DNA from: Corallococcus coralloides DSM 2259
GTDB taxonomy: Bacteria > Myxococcota > Myxococcia > Myxococcales > Myxococcaceae
Length of the DNA stretch: 64,000 nt
NCBI RefSeq assembly: GCF_000255295.1
Contig: NC_017030.1
Location: 496,001 to 560,000 of the forward strand
Reading direction: 5' to 3'
Shown piece after piece: positions 24,462 through 31,194 of this stretch. The translations under genes were made by a program, and so were the position numbers. Every line of letters begins with the position of its first letter. Positions within the stretch are counted from its first letter, which is position 1. The notes beneath the pieces are model-generated. The model saw nothing but the letters and a program-made list of their open reading frames with translations. It did not search any database and had not been told where the DNA came from.

Positions 24462-24612
24462 CCGGCTCAACCGGGGTGCTGATGCCTGTCGTGATGTCAC
24501 CCCTTCAGTCTACGCCCTACGCCCGGACGATGCCGGGGTGTCGCGGGCGGACTTTCGTGGGACGGCAGGACAGTTGCAGGGGATGTGCGTCCATCGCGGG
24601 GAGGTCGTGGAA

Positions 24613-24924
24613 ATGGGGCAGGGCCGGGGTTTCAGGGAAGCGTTGTCGTCCTTCATCGCCACAGTTTTTCCCACAGACACACTGCTGGGTGCCTTGAAGG
24701 TGATGGAGCGGCACCACGTGCAGGTGGTGGGGGTGGTGGGGGCAGGGGGCAGTCTGGTGGGCGTGGTGCACGAAACGCAGGTCCTGGCGGGTTGGCAAAC
24801 GGATCCGCTGGCGCAGGTGTCGGACGTCATGGCGCGGGTTCGCAAGACGCACGCGGTCCGCAGCCAGAAGCGGCGGCTGGCGCGCCTGCATGGCAAGCGT
24901 GGGGGCGGGCAGAAGCTTTTCTGA
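24613..24924 (+). CDS. Small CBS-domain protein
   Basis: This 103-residue protein contains one CBS-like unit (VFPTDTLLGALKVMERHHVQVVGVVGAGGSLVGVVHETQVL) and a basic C-terminal tail (RSQKRRLARLHGKRGG). Most CBS proteins have paired units, so one copy suggests that it dimerises to make a ligand site. Such domains often bind adenosine nucleotides. GGGGAGG eight nt before the ATG at 24613 fixes the start; ATG 24583 is a weaker choice. The basic tail could bind nucleic acid. Confidence 0.7.
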   Translation: MGQGRGFREALSSFIATVFPTDTLLGALKVMERHHVQVVGVVGAGGSLVGVVHETQVLAGWQTDPLAQVSDVMARVRKTHAVRSQKRRLARLHGKRGGGQKLF

Positions 24925-24958
24925 GGGGCGGGGTCCTGGCGGTAGAGTGGGGCCCGAC

Positions 24959-25234
24959 GTGTCGGAAGCCCCGCCCACCGCCTGGACCGTGTACATGCTG
25001 CGCTGCCGGGACGGCACGCTCTACACGGGTGCCACCAACAACCTGGAGCGCCGCCTGGCCACGCACGGCCGGGGCAAGGGCGCCGCGTACACGCGGGCCC
25101 GGCTGCCGGTGACGCTGGTGTGGAGCGAGCCCGCTCAAGACCGGAGCGCTGCCCTGCGCCGCGAGGCCGCCATCAAGCGGCTGACGCGCGCCGACAAGCT
25201 GCGGCTGTTCGCGCGGCGCCCGGGACGGCGTTGA
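24959..25234 (+). CDS. GIY-YIG nuclease-superfamily protein, UPF0213 type
   Basis: The 91-residue protein has the GIY-YIG core: WTVYMLRCRDGTLYTGATNN, an Arg in the next helix (LERRLATH) and AALRREAAIKRLTRADK toward the end. This is the stand-alone UPF0213/YhbQ group, which bind or cut DNA in some members but remain poorly understood. It starts at GTG 24959 (GTG 24947 is an alternative), 34 nt after the CBS gene. Confidence 0.85.
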   Translation: MSEAPPTAWTVYMLRCRDGTLYTGATNNLERRLATHGRGKGAAYTRARLPVTLVWSEPAQDRSAALRREAAIKRLTRADKLRLFARRPGRR

Positions 25235-25422
25235 CGCTCGTTCCCCTGGCTTGTTGGCGGAAGAGGTTCGCTTCAGGACGCGGGATGCGCGCGGCGCGAC
25301 AGTTGGCGCGGCGTCCGCAGGTGTTTCATCGCCTGCTGATGAAAGGGCCGGGGCCTCCGGGTGGGTGTACGGACCGCCGGGGGCCGAATTAGGGTGTGGC
25401 CTGTCCTAGCAGGGGGAAGTCC

Positions 25423-25827
25423 ATGTCGCGTTCTCGCTCGTTCATGTTCGCTTTGCTTGCCTTGGGTCTGGGGAGCGTGGGGTGCGGTGAGCCCAACCAC
25501 CAGCCCGTCATCACCGCCGGACCGCGCCCGTTGGGCTCGCCATCCACGCCGGGCGGGCTCAAGTTCGAAGAGGGCACCGTCATCCAGCTCCAGCTGGAGG
25601 TGACGGACGCGGACAACGACGAAATCTTCTTCCGCTGGACGCAGAACCCGTCGAACGCGGGCGGCGTGTTCAGCGACCCCAGCATCGCCACGCCCACCTG
25701 GACCGCGCCGGCGCCGCTGGAGAACCCGAACCAGCCCATCTACCTCTACGTGGAGGTGGAGGACCACAACGGGGGCGTGCTGCTGGGCCAGTCACCCCCG
25801 CTCTTCATCCTGCCGAAGCAGCAGTAG
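25423..25827 (+). CDS. Lipoprotein with Ig-like/PKD-type domain
   Basis: This 134-residue protein has a lipoprotein signal peptide with lipobox LGSVGC, then one beta-sandwich-like domain (GTVIQLQLEVTDADNDEIFFRW, SIATPTWTAPAPLENP, YLYVEVEDHNGG). That pattern, with DADND and a repeated strand periodicity, is like PKD or cadherin-type Ig modules used in surface contacts. GGGGGAA precedes the ATG at 25423. Its partner is unknown. Confidence 0.75.
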   Translation: MSRSRSFMFALLALGLGSVGCGEPNHQPVITAGPRPLGSPSTPGGLKFEEGTVIQLQLEVTDADNDEIFFRWTQNPSNAGGVFSDPSIATPTWTAPAPLENPNQPIYLYVEVEDHNGGVLLGQSPPLFILPKQQ

Positions 25828-25838
25828 CGCGCCGCGCT

Positions 25839-26144
25839 TCAGGCGGCGGTGGCCGCGGGCGGCGGAGAGCCCGGACGCTGCTTCGCGCGGCTCCGGGCGC
25901 GCACGGCGACGAGGATGGCGGCCACCAGTCCCACGCCCGCGCCAATGCCCGCGCCCATCAGCTGCGAGTGCATCAGCGACGTCGTCACGCGGCGCACGAC
26001 CTCCGGCAGGTTGCACATGGTCTGCGAGGCGAGCGGCGTGCTGTTGTACCACTCGATGTAGGAGGGGGCGACCAGCGACGCGATGAACGTGCCCAGCAGC
26101 GTGCCGGCCAGGATGAAGATGAGGAACGTCTTGAACGTGGCCAT
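25839..26144 (-). CDS. Small two-helix membrane protein
   Basis: I do not recognise this 101-residue protein. It has two hydrophobic segments, one at the start (TFLIFILAGTLLGTFIASLVAP) and one near residue 70 (GAGIGAGVGLVAAILVAVRA), and a basic Pro-rich tail. GAGGAGG eight nt upstream of ATG 26144 supports the start. Divergent from the next plus-strand membrane gene. Confidence 0.7.
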   Translation of the reverse strand: MATFKTFLIFILAGTLLGTFIASLVAPSYIEWYNSTPLASQTMCNLPEVVRRVTTSLMHSQLMGAGIGAGVGLVAAILVAVRARSRAKQRPGSPPPAATAA

Positions 26145-26236
26145 GGCGGGGACCTCCTCGGCGGGTGGGCGGCGGGCCGTCCTTAGTATGCGCACGTCCG
26201 CCGCGAAAGGGGCGAAGGCGTGCTAAGGGGGCGGGT

Positions 26237-26518
26237 GTGCCGCTCCTGCCACTCGCCATCCTGTTCGGGGTCGTCTCGCTCGTGTGCGCGGCCCTCCTGC
26301 TGACGCACGCCTTCCGCCGCAGCGTGGGCACGGGCGTCATGGTGCTGCTCATCCCCTGCTACATGCTCGTCTATGCGTTCAGCCAGTTCGAGCACCCGCG
26401 CAAGAACCTCATCGTCGCGGGCTTCGTGGCCAGCACCGTGCTGACGGCGGTGTTCCTGGGCATGGGCGTCCACGGCATCGCCGCCGCGGCGGCCCGCATG
26501 CCGCCCCCTGGCTTCTAG
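26237..26518 (+). CDS. Small three-helix membrane protein
   Basis: A 93-residue protein with about three hydrophobic segments (LAILFGVVSLVCAALLLTHA, VGTGVMVLLIPCYMLVYAF, IVAGFVASTVLTAVFLGMGV). The GTG at 26237 follows a G-rich element. The next gene, a zinc-ribbon membrane protein, begins 10 nt after it, so the two are probably one operon. No family recognised. Confidence 0.65.
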   Translation: MPLLPLAILFGVVSLVCAALLLTHAFRRSVGTGVMVLLIPCYMLVYAFSQFEHPRKNLIVAGFVASTVLTAVFLGMGVHGIAAAAARMPPPGF

Positions 26519-26528
26519 GCCTCCACGC

Positions 26529-27014
26529 ATGATCGCGAGCCCCACGGGTGCCCGCTGTGGCCAGCATCCGGACGCGGCCGCGGTGGCCCTCTGCGCGCGC
26601 TGCGGCGGCTACCTGTGCGGCGCGTGCACGGAGGTGGTGGGGGAGACGGCGTACTGCGCGCCCTGCGCCGAGCGGCGCATCCAGGACACGCGCCCGTCGC
26701 GAGCGGTGCGGCTGGCGCTGCTGGCCAACGTCCTGGGGTTCCTGTTCCTCGGCGCGCCCGTGGTGCAGCTGTCGTGGTCCATCTACGGGAAGCTGGGCGG
26801 AGTCCTGGAGGTGCTGCTGGAACTGGCGTGCACGCTGGCGGCGGCGGTGGCGGGCACCGTCATCTCCGCGCGGAAGCTGCGGCGCCGCCAAGAGGTGGGG
26901 GACCGGGGCTTCGCCATCGTGTTGCGCGTGCTGTCCGCGCTGAACCTGTTGGGGCTGCTGGCGTGGGGCGCGCTCACCGCCTTCGTGCTGTCCCTGGGGC
27001 CCCCGATGCGCTGA
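26529..27014 (+). CDS. B-box-type zinc-finger membrane protein
   Basis: This 161-residue protein has an N-terminal zinc finger (CGQHPDAAAVALCARCGGYLC, then CTEVVGETAYCAPC) with cysteine/histidine spacing like bacterial B-box zinc fingers, followed by two to four membrane segments (ALLANVLGFLFLGAPVVQL, LLELACTLAAAVAGTVISA, LLGLLAWGALTAFVLSLG). The finger would lie in the cytoplasm and probably binds protein partners. It is 10 nt downstream of a small membrane-protein gene. Confidence 0.8.
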   Translation: MIASPTGARCGQHPDAAAVALCARCGGYLCGACTEVVGETAYCAPCAERRIQDTRPSRAVRLALLANVLGFLFLGAPVVQLSWSIYGKLGGVLEVLLELACTLAAAVAGTVISARKLRRRQEVGDRGFAIVLRVLSALNLLGLLAWGALTAFVLSLGPPMR

Positions 27015-27030
27015 GGGCCTCTCGTGCGCG

Positions 27031-27747
27031 TCACACGCCGCGCTCGTTGGGGTCCCAGAGGTACTTGTGCATCTGGAGCTGGAAGCGCACCGGCAGCCGG
27101 TCCTCGATGATCCACTCCGCCAACTGGCGCGGGTGGAGCTTGTCGAAGATGGTGGAGAACAGGACGCTGTAGGGCTTCTTTCCCAGCTGGTGCTCGGTCA
27201 CGAGCGCGCGCGCCCACTCGTAGTCCACGCGTGAGCCGATGACGATCTTGAGCTCGTCGTTGGCGTTCATGGAGGTGAGGTTGCGGTAGTCATTGCGGTC
27301 GCACTCGCCGGACGACGGCGTCTTCATGTCCACGATCTTGTGGACGGCCGGGGGCACGAGCCGCACGTCGATGGCGCCGCTGGTCTCCAGCAGCACCTTG
27401 AGGCCCGCGTCCAGCAGCGCCTCCATCAGCGGATACACGCCGGGCTGGAGCAGGGGCTCGCCGCCCGTGACCTCCACGGTGGGCGTGTTCCAGGCCAGCG
27501 CCTTCTCGACGACCTCGGGGATCTTCATGCGGCTGCCGCCGTGGAAGGCGAACTCGCTGTCACAGTACGTGCAGCGCAGGTGGCAGCCGGTGAGGCGGAT
27601 GAAGCCGCACAGCATGCCGGCGTGGGACGACTCACCCTGGAGTGAGAGATAGAGTTCCTTCACCACGACGGAGTCAGCGGTGGGGACGCGGCGGGGCTCG
27701 ATGTGCGGGCGTGCGGCAGGCATGGCGTGCGGTGCGAAGGGGCGCAT
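27031..27747 (-). CDS. queE: 7-carboxy-7-deazaguanine synthase (QueE), radical SAM
   Basis: The enzyme contracts the ring of 6-carboxytetrahydropterin to 7-carboxy-7-deazaguanine, a step toward queuosine and preQ0. The 238-residue protein has the radical SAM iron-sulfur motif C-x3-C-x2-C in LTGCHLRCTYCDSEFAFHGG and the QueE start VKELYLSLQGESSHAG; VEVTGGEPLLQP follows. The ATG at 27747 is chosen for AAGGG eight nt upstream; ATG 27723 is possible. No other queuosine gene is visible in the window. Confidence 0.9.
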   Translation of the reverse strand: MRPFAPHAMPAARPHIEPRRVPTADSVVVKELYLSLQGESSHAGMLCGFIRLTGCHLRCTYCDSEFAFHGGSRMKIPEVVEKALAWNTPTVEVTGGEPLLQPGVYPLMEALLDAGLKVLLETSGAIDVRLVPPAVHKIVDMKTPSSGECDRNDYRNLTSMNANDELKIVIGSRVDYEWARALVTEHQLGKKPYSVLFSTIFDKLHPRQLAEWIIEDRLPVRFQLQMHKYLWDPNERGV

Positions 27748-27772
27748 CAAGCGCACCCTTGGGGGGAGGGGG

Positions 27773-28603
27773 TCAAGCCCGGCGGGCCTTCACCCGGTCG
27801 ATGAAGGTGTCGATGAGGTGGCGCGCGATGCTCAGGCGGGGCGGGATGCGCGGCAGGTCGTCCACGCCGAACCAGCGCGCCTCGGCGATCTCCTTGCCGT
27901 CCACGACGACGTCGCCGCCCGCGTACTCGGCCATGAAGCCCACCATCAGCGAGCGGCCGAAGGGCCACGGCTGGCTGCCGAAGTAGGTGACGTTCTTCAG
28001 GTCCACGCCCACCTCCTCCTTCACCTCGCGCAGCACGGTCTCCTCCAGCGACTCACCGGCGTCCACGAAGCCGGCCACGGTGCTGAAGAAGGGCTCCGGG
28101 AAGGACGCGTTGCGCGCGAGCAGCATCTCGTCACCCCGGGTGATGAGGACGATGACCGCCGGAGCGATGCGCGGATAGAACGGCGTGTGGTCCACCGGGC
28201 AGCGGCGCGCGCGTTCGCCGGGCACGAGCTGCGTGGCCGCGCCGCACTTGCCGCAGAAGCGGTGGTTCAGGTCCCACTCACAGATGGCGAGCGCGCGGCC
28301 CGCCACGGCGAAGGTCGCCTCGTCCACCTGCTTGTAGAGCGAGCGGGCGGGCACGAACTTCAGCCCCTCTGGCGGCGTGAAGTCCCCGGGCATGGGCGCC
28401 GCGTAGCAGTCCGTGTCGTCGAGCATGCCCAGGAAGTGGGCGCTGGCCGAGGACTCCGGCAGGGCCAGACCCCGGGGAAGGTCGAGGCGGCCATCGTGCT
28501 CGGACACGAGCAGGTCCATGCCGCGCACGGCGAACAGGAGCGCGGAGTCGCGCGAGCGGGCGGGCGGTTCGTAGCCGGGCTGGAAGCGTTTGAGGGGGCT
28601 CAC
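27773..28603 (-). CDS. nudC: NAD(+) diphosphatase, Nudix family
   Basis: NudC cleaves NADH to NMN and AMP and can decap NAD-capped RNA. The 276-residue protein has a zinc-binding segment (FCGKCG...RRCPVDHTPFYPR), the Nudix box GFVDAGESLEETVLREVKEEVGV (matches GX5EX7REUXEEXGU) and the NudC-specific SQPWPFG block after it. The usual second CxxC of the zinc ribbon reads C-P-V-D-H, so the fourth zinc ligand may be His. The GTG start follows AAGGTGG. It is 26 nt beyond queE on the same strand. Confidence 0.9.
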   Translation of the reverse strand: MSPLKRFQPGYEPPARSRDSALLFAVRGMDLLVSEHDGRLDLPRGLALPESSASAHFLGMLDDTDCYAAPMPGDFTPPEGLKFVPARSLYKQVDEATFAVAGRALAICEWDLNHRFCGKCGAATQLVPGERARRCPVDHTPFYPRIAPAVIVLITRGDEMLLARNASFPEPFFSTVAGFVDAGESLEETVLREVKEEVGVDLKNVTYFGSQPWPFGRSLMVGFMAEYAGGDVVVDGKEIAEARWFGVDDLPRIPPRLSIARHLIDTFIDRVKARRA

Positions 28604-28696
28604 GAGGCCACCTTAACGGACGGCGCGGCGGGGCGCCGCGCGCTATGCTCCGGCCGCCCGCCACCCCGGGCACTGCCCGCCTGGGAGCCTTCGACC

Positions 28697-28921
28697 GTGA
28701 ACGCCCTCATCCTTCGCATCGTCTGCGGCCTGCTCTTCGCCGGAATGGTGTTGGGCGTGGTGACCCACCCCCCGCAGGACCTCACGCAGGGGCTGGGGAT
28801 GATGCTGCCCGCGACGATGCTGCTGGGCGTGGCGCTGAAGGGGCCGAAGGGACGCTCCACGATTCCGAAGAAGCGCTCGCCTCCGGCACCACCGGTGTCC
28901 GGGGGAACGCCCGGCGTCTGA
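28697..28921 (+). CDS. Small membrane protein
   Basis: A 74-residue protein with two hydrophobic stretches (ALILRIVCGLLFAGMVLGVV and GLGMMLPATMLLGVALKG) and a basic, proline-rich tail (GPKGRSTIPKKR). It starts with GTG ten nt after GGGAG. It is convergent with the FKBP gene, whose end is 9 nt away. No homology recognised; small size keeps confidence moderate. Confidence 0.6.
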   Translation: MNALILRIVCGLLFAGMVLGVVTHPPQDLTQGLGMMLPATMLLGVALKGPKGRSTIPKKRSPPAPPVSGGTPGV

Positions 28922-28929
28922 AGCCAACG

Positions 28930-29394
28930 TCAGTAGACGTTCATCAACTCCACGTCGAAGACGAGCACGGCGTTGCTGGGGATGACGGGCGCGGAGCCGC
29001 GCGAGCCGTAGCCCAGGTCGGAAGGGATGACGAGCTTGCGCTTGCCGCCCACGCGCATGCCGATGAGCCCCTCGTCCCAACCCTTGATGACGTCGTCATT
29101 GCCCACCACGAAGTCGAAGGGCTTACCGCGCGAGCGGCTGTTGTCGAACATGGAGCCGTCCGGCAGCCAGCCCGCGTAGTGGACCAGCACGTAGCTCTTG
29201 TTGACGGCCTCCTTGCCGGTGCCCACGACCAGGTCCTGCGTATAGAGGCCGGACTCGCTCTTGTTCATCGCGGACAGGTCCACGCCCAGGGACTCGGCGT
29301 AGGTCACCTTCGCGGGGTCACCCGAGGTCGATGAAGCGTCATCACCACAGCCGGCCAGGGCCAGCACCGCGCACAACAGGAGGGAACGAAGCAT
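28930..29394 (-). CDS. FKBP-type peptidyl-prolyl isomerase lipoprotein
   Basis: This 154-residue lipoprotein (lipobox ALAGC) has one FKBP domain: [41 protein letters not shown] and [23 protein letters not shown]. These match the family's core and active-site aromatics. It would act in the periplasm or on the outer membrane in protein folding. ATG 29394 begins the signal peptide; a longer frame upstream is not used. It is the third peptidyl-prolyl isomerase in an 8-kb stretch. Confidence 0.88.
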   Translation of the reverse strand: MLRSLLLCAVLALAGCGDDASSTSGDPAKVTYAESLGVDLSAMNKSESGLYTQDLVVGTGKEAVNKSYVLVHYAGWLPDGSMFDNSRSRGKPFDFVVGNDDVIKGWDEGLIGMRVGGKRKLVIPSDLGYGSRGSAPVIPSNAVLVFDVELMNVY

Positions 29395-29526
29395 GGACCA
29401 CAGCCTGCCGCGCACGAGCCTCTTGGGGAAGGGGGGCACGCACGGCCTGCCCGCCCGGACGGTGAAGGACGCGCAGGTCCTGCTTGAAGCGCGTCCATGC
29501 GGGGCTTATCCGTTGCGCCGCCCGCC

Positions 29527-30738
29527 ATGCAGACGCCTTCCGATCCCGCACCATCCGCTTCGCTTCGTCCCTCGCTCGTCTGGCTGATGGCGGTGGCGGG
29601 CGCCGTCACCGTCGCGAACCTCTATTACAACCAGCCCCTGCTGGGAGACATCGGCCGGACGCTGGGTGCGGACGGGAGCGCACTGGGCCTGGTGCCCACG
29701 CTGACGCAGGTGGGCTACGCGGTGGGCATGCTGTTCCTGGTGCCGCTGGGTGACAGCCTGGAGCGCCGCAAGGTCATCCTCCTGCTGTGCGGCTGCGTGG
29801 GCGTGGCGCTGGTGGTCGCGGGGCTCGCTCCCAGCCTGCACGTGCTGGTGGCGGCGAGCTTCGCCATCGGCGTCACCACGGTGGTGCCGCAGATGCTCAT
29901 CCCGTTCGCGGCGCAGCTCGCGGCGCCCTCGGAGCGCGGGCGCGTGGTGGGCATGGTGATGAGCGGGCTGCTCATTGGCATCCTCCTGTCGCGCACGGCG
30001 GCGGGCTTCGTGGGCACGCACCTGGGCTGGCGCACCATGTTCTTCGTGGCCGCGGGGCTGATGGTGGTGACGGGCGTCGTGCTGCGCTTCACGCTGCCCT
30101 CGGCGCCGCCGGTGGCCGCCATGCCCTATCCGCAATTGATGCGGTCGCTCATCCACCTGGCCCGCACGGAGCCGGTGCTCCGGCTGCACGCGCTCCTGGG
30201 CGGACTGACCTTCGGCGCGTTCAGCGCCTTCTGGGCCACGCTGGCGCTCTACCTGCGCTCACTGCCCGGGCATTACGACGCGCAGGTGGCAGGCCTCTTC
30301 GGCGTGGTGGGCGTGGCGGGCGCGGTCATCGCGCCGCTGGTGGGGCGCTTCGCGGACAAGGGCGCTGGCCGCCGCATCAACGCGCTGGCCATCGCCGTGC
30401 TGCTGGCGTCCTTCGTCGTGCTGTGGCTCTGGGGGCACTCACTGTGGGGCATCGCGCTGGGCGTGGTGCTGCTGGACCTGGGCGCGCAGGCGAATCAGAT
30501 CGCCAACCAGGCGCGGGTGTACTCGCTGCGGCCCGATGCCCGGAGCCGGCTCAACACCCTCTACATGGTGACGTACTTCGTGGGCGGCGCCGCGGGCGCG
30601 TGGGCGGGCATGTCGGCGTGGACGCGCGCGGGCTGGCCGGGCGTGTGCGCCGTGGGCGCGGCGATGTCGCTCACCGCGCTGGTGGCAGTGCTCTGGGGCG
30701 CGCGACGTCTGCCGGCGGCCCAGGCCTCCGCGACCTGA
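29527..30738 (+). CDS. MFS transporter
   Basis: About 403 residues and twelve hydrophobic segments. The N-terminal signature VANLYYNQPLLGDIG and the cytoplasmic loop LGDSLERRKVIL (the MFS G-x-L-x-D-R-x-G-R-R-like motif) mark a major facilitator. The first motif is typical of YnfM/AraJ-type exporters of sugars, drugs or metabolites. The start is uncertain: ATG 29527 or ATG 29497, neither with a strong ribosome binding site. It stands alone between convergent genes. Confidence 0.85.
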   Translation: MQTPSDPAPSASLRPSLVWLMAVAGAVTVANLYYNQPLLGDIGRTLGADGSALGLVPTLTQVGYAVGMLFLVPLGDSLERRKVILLLCGCVGVALVVAGLAPSLHVLVAASFAIGVTTVVPQMLIPFAAQLAAPSERGRVVGMVMSGLLIGILLSRTAAGFVGTHLGWRTMFFVAAGLMVVTGVVLRFTLPSAPPVAAMPYPQLMRSLIHLARTEPVLRLHALLGGLTFGAFSAFWATLALYLRSLPGHYDAQVAGLFGVVGVAGAVIAPLVGRFADKGAGRRINALAIAVLLASFVVLWLWGHSLWGIALGVVLLDLGAQANQIANQARVYSLRPDARSRLNTLYMVTYFVGGAAGAWAGMSAWTRAGWPGVCAVGAAMSLTALVAVLWGARRLPAAQASAT

Positions 30739-30742
30739 AGCC

Positions 30743-31180
30743 TCAGAGGTCGCGCTGCATGTGCCGGTGGGGAATGCCCACCTCGACGAAGGGCTCGTCG
30801 TACACGGCGTAGCCCAGCCGCTCGTAGAAGGGGACGACAGGGGCCCGCGCGTGCAGGTGCACGTGGCGGAACCCGCGCTTGCGCAGCTCGTCCTCCAGCG
30901 CGCGCACCAGCTTCGCGCCCAGGCCCTTGCCCTGCAGGGACGGCAGCACCGCCATCTGGAAGAGCCGGCCGCTGTGCGCGTCCTCCGGATTGAAGAGCAC
31001 GCAGCCCTGCACGACGCCGCCCGCGTGGGCCACCAGGTGGAGGCTCTCGTTCTCGAAGGGGAACTTCACGTCCTCGCGGGCATGGCCCAGGGGCTCGCGC
31101 AGCACGCGGAAGCGCAGCTCCAGCTCTCCCTCGTAGAGCGGATGACGGGGGTCGATGAAGTCGAAGCGGAGGTCAGTCAT
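30743..31180 (-). CDS. GNAT-family N-acetyltransferase
   Basis: This 145-residue cytoplasmic enzyme has the GNAT core: RLFQMAVLPSLQGKGLGAKLVRALEDELRKRG, which carries the acetyl-CoA-binding Q/R-x-x-G-x-G/A loop, and a C-terminal VVPFYERLGY strand-helix block. The size and the LHARAPVVPFYERLGYAVYDEPF end fit ElaA- or YjcF-like acetyltransferases. It is 15 nt beyond the TonB receptor gene on the same strand and may be co-transcribed. The substrate is unknown. Confidence 0.87.
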   Translation of the reverse strand: MTDLRFDFIDPRHPLYEGELELRFRVLREPLGHAREDVKFPFENESLHLVAHAGGVVQGCVLFNPEDAHSGRLFQMAVLPSLQGKGLGAKLVRALEDELRKRGFRHVHLHARAPVVPFYERLGYAVYDEPFVEVGIPHRHMQRDL

Positions 31181-31194
31181 GGCGCGGGAGTCTG

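Noticed and set aside
24959-25234. The GIY-YIG protein as a mobile-element endonuclease.
   Set aside because: The sequence fits the stand-alone UPF0213 group and there are no intron, transposon or terminal repeat signs around it.
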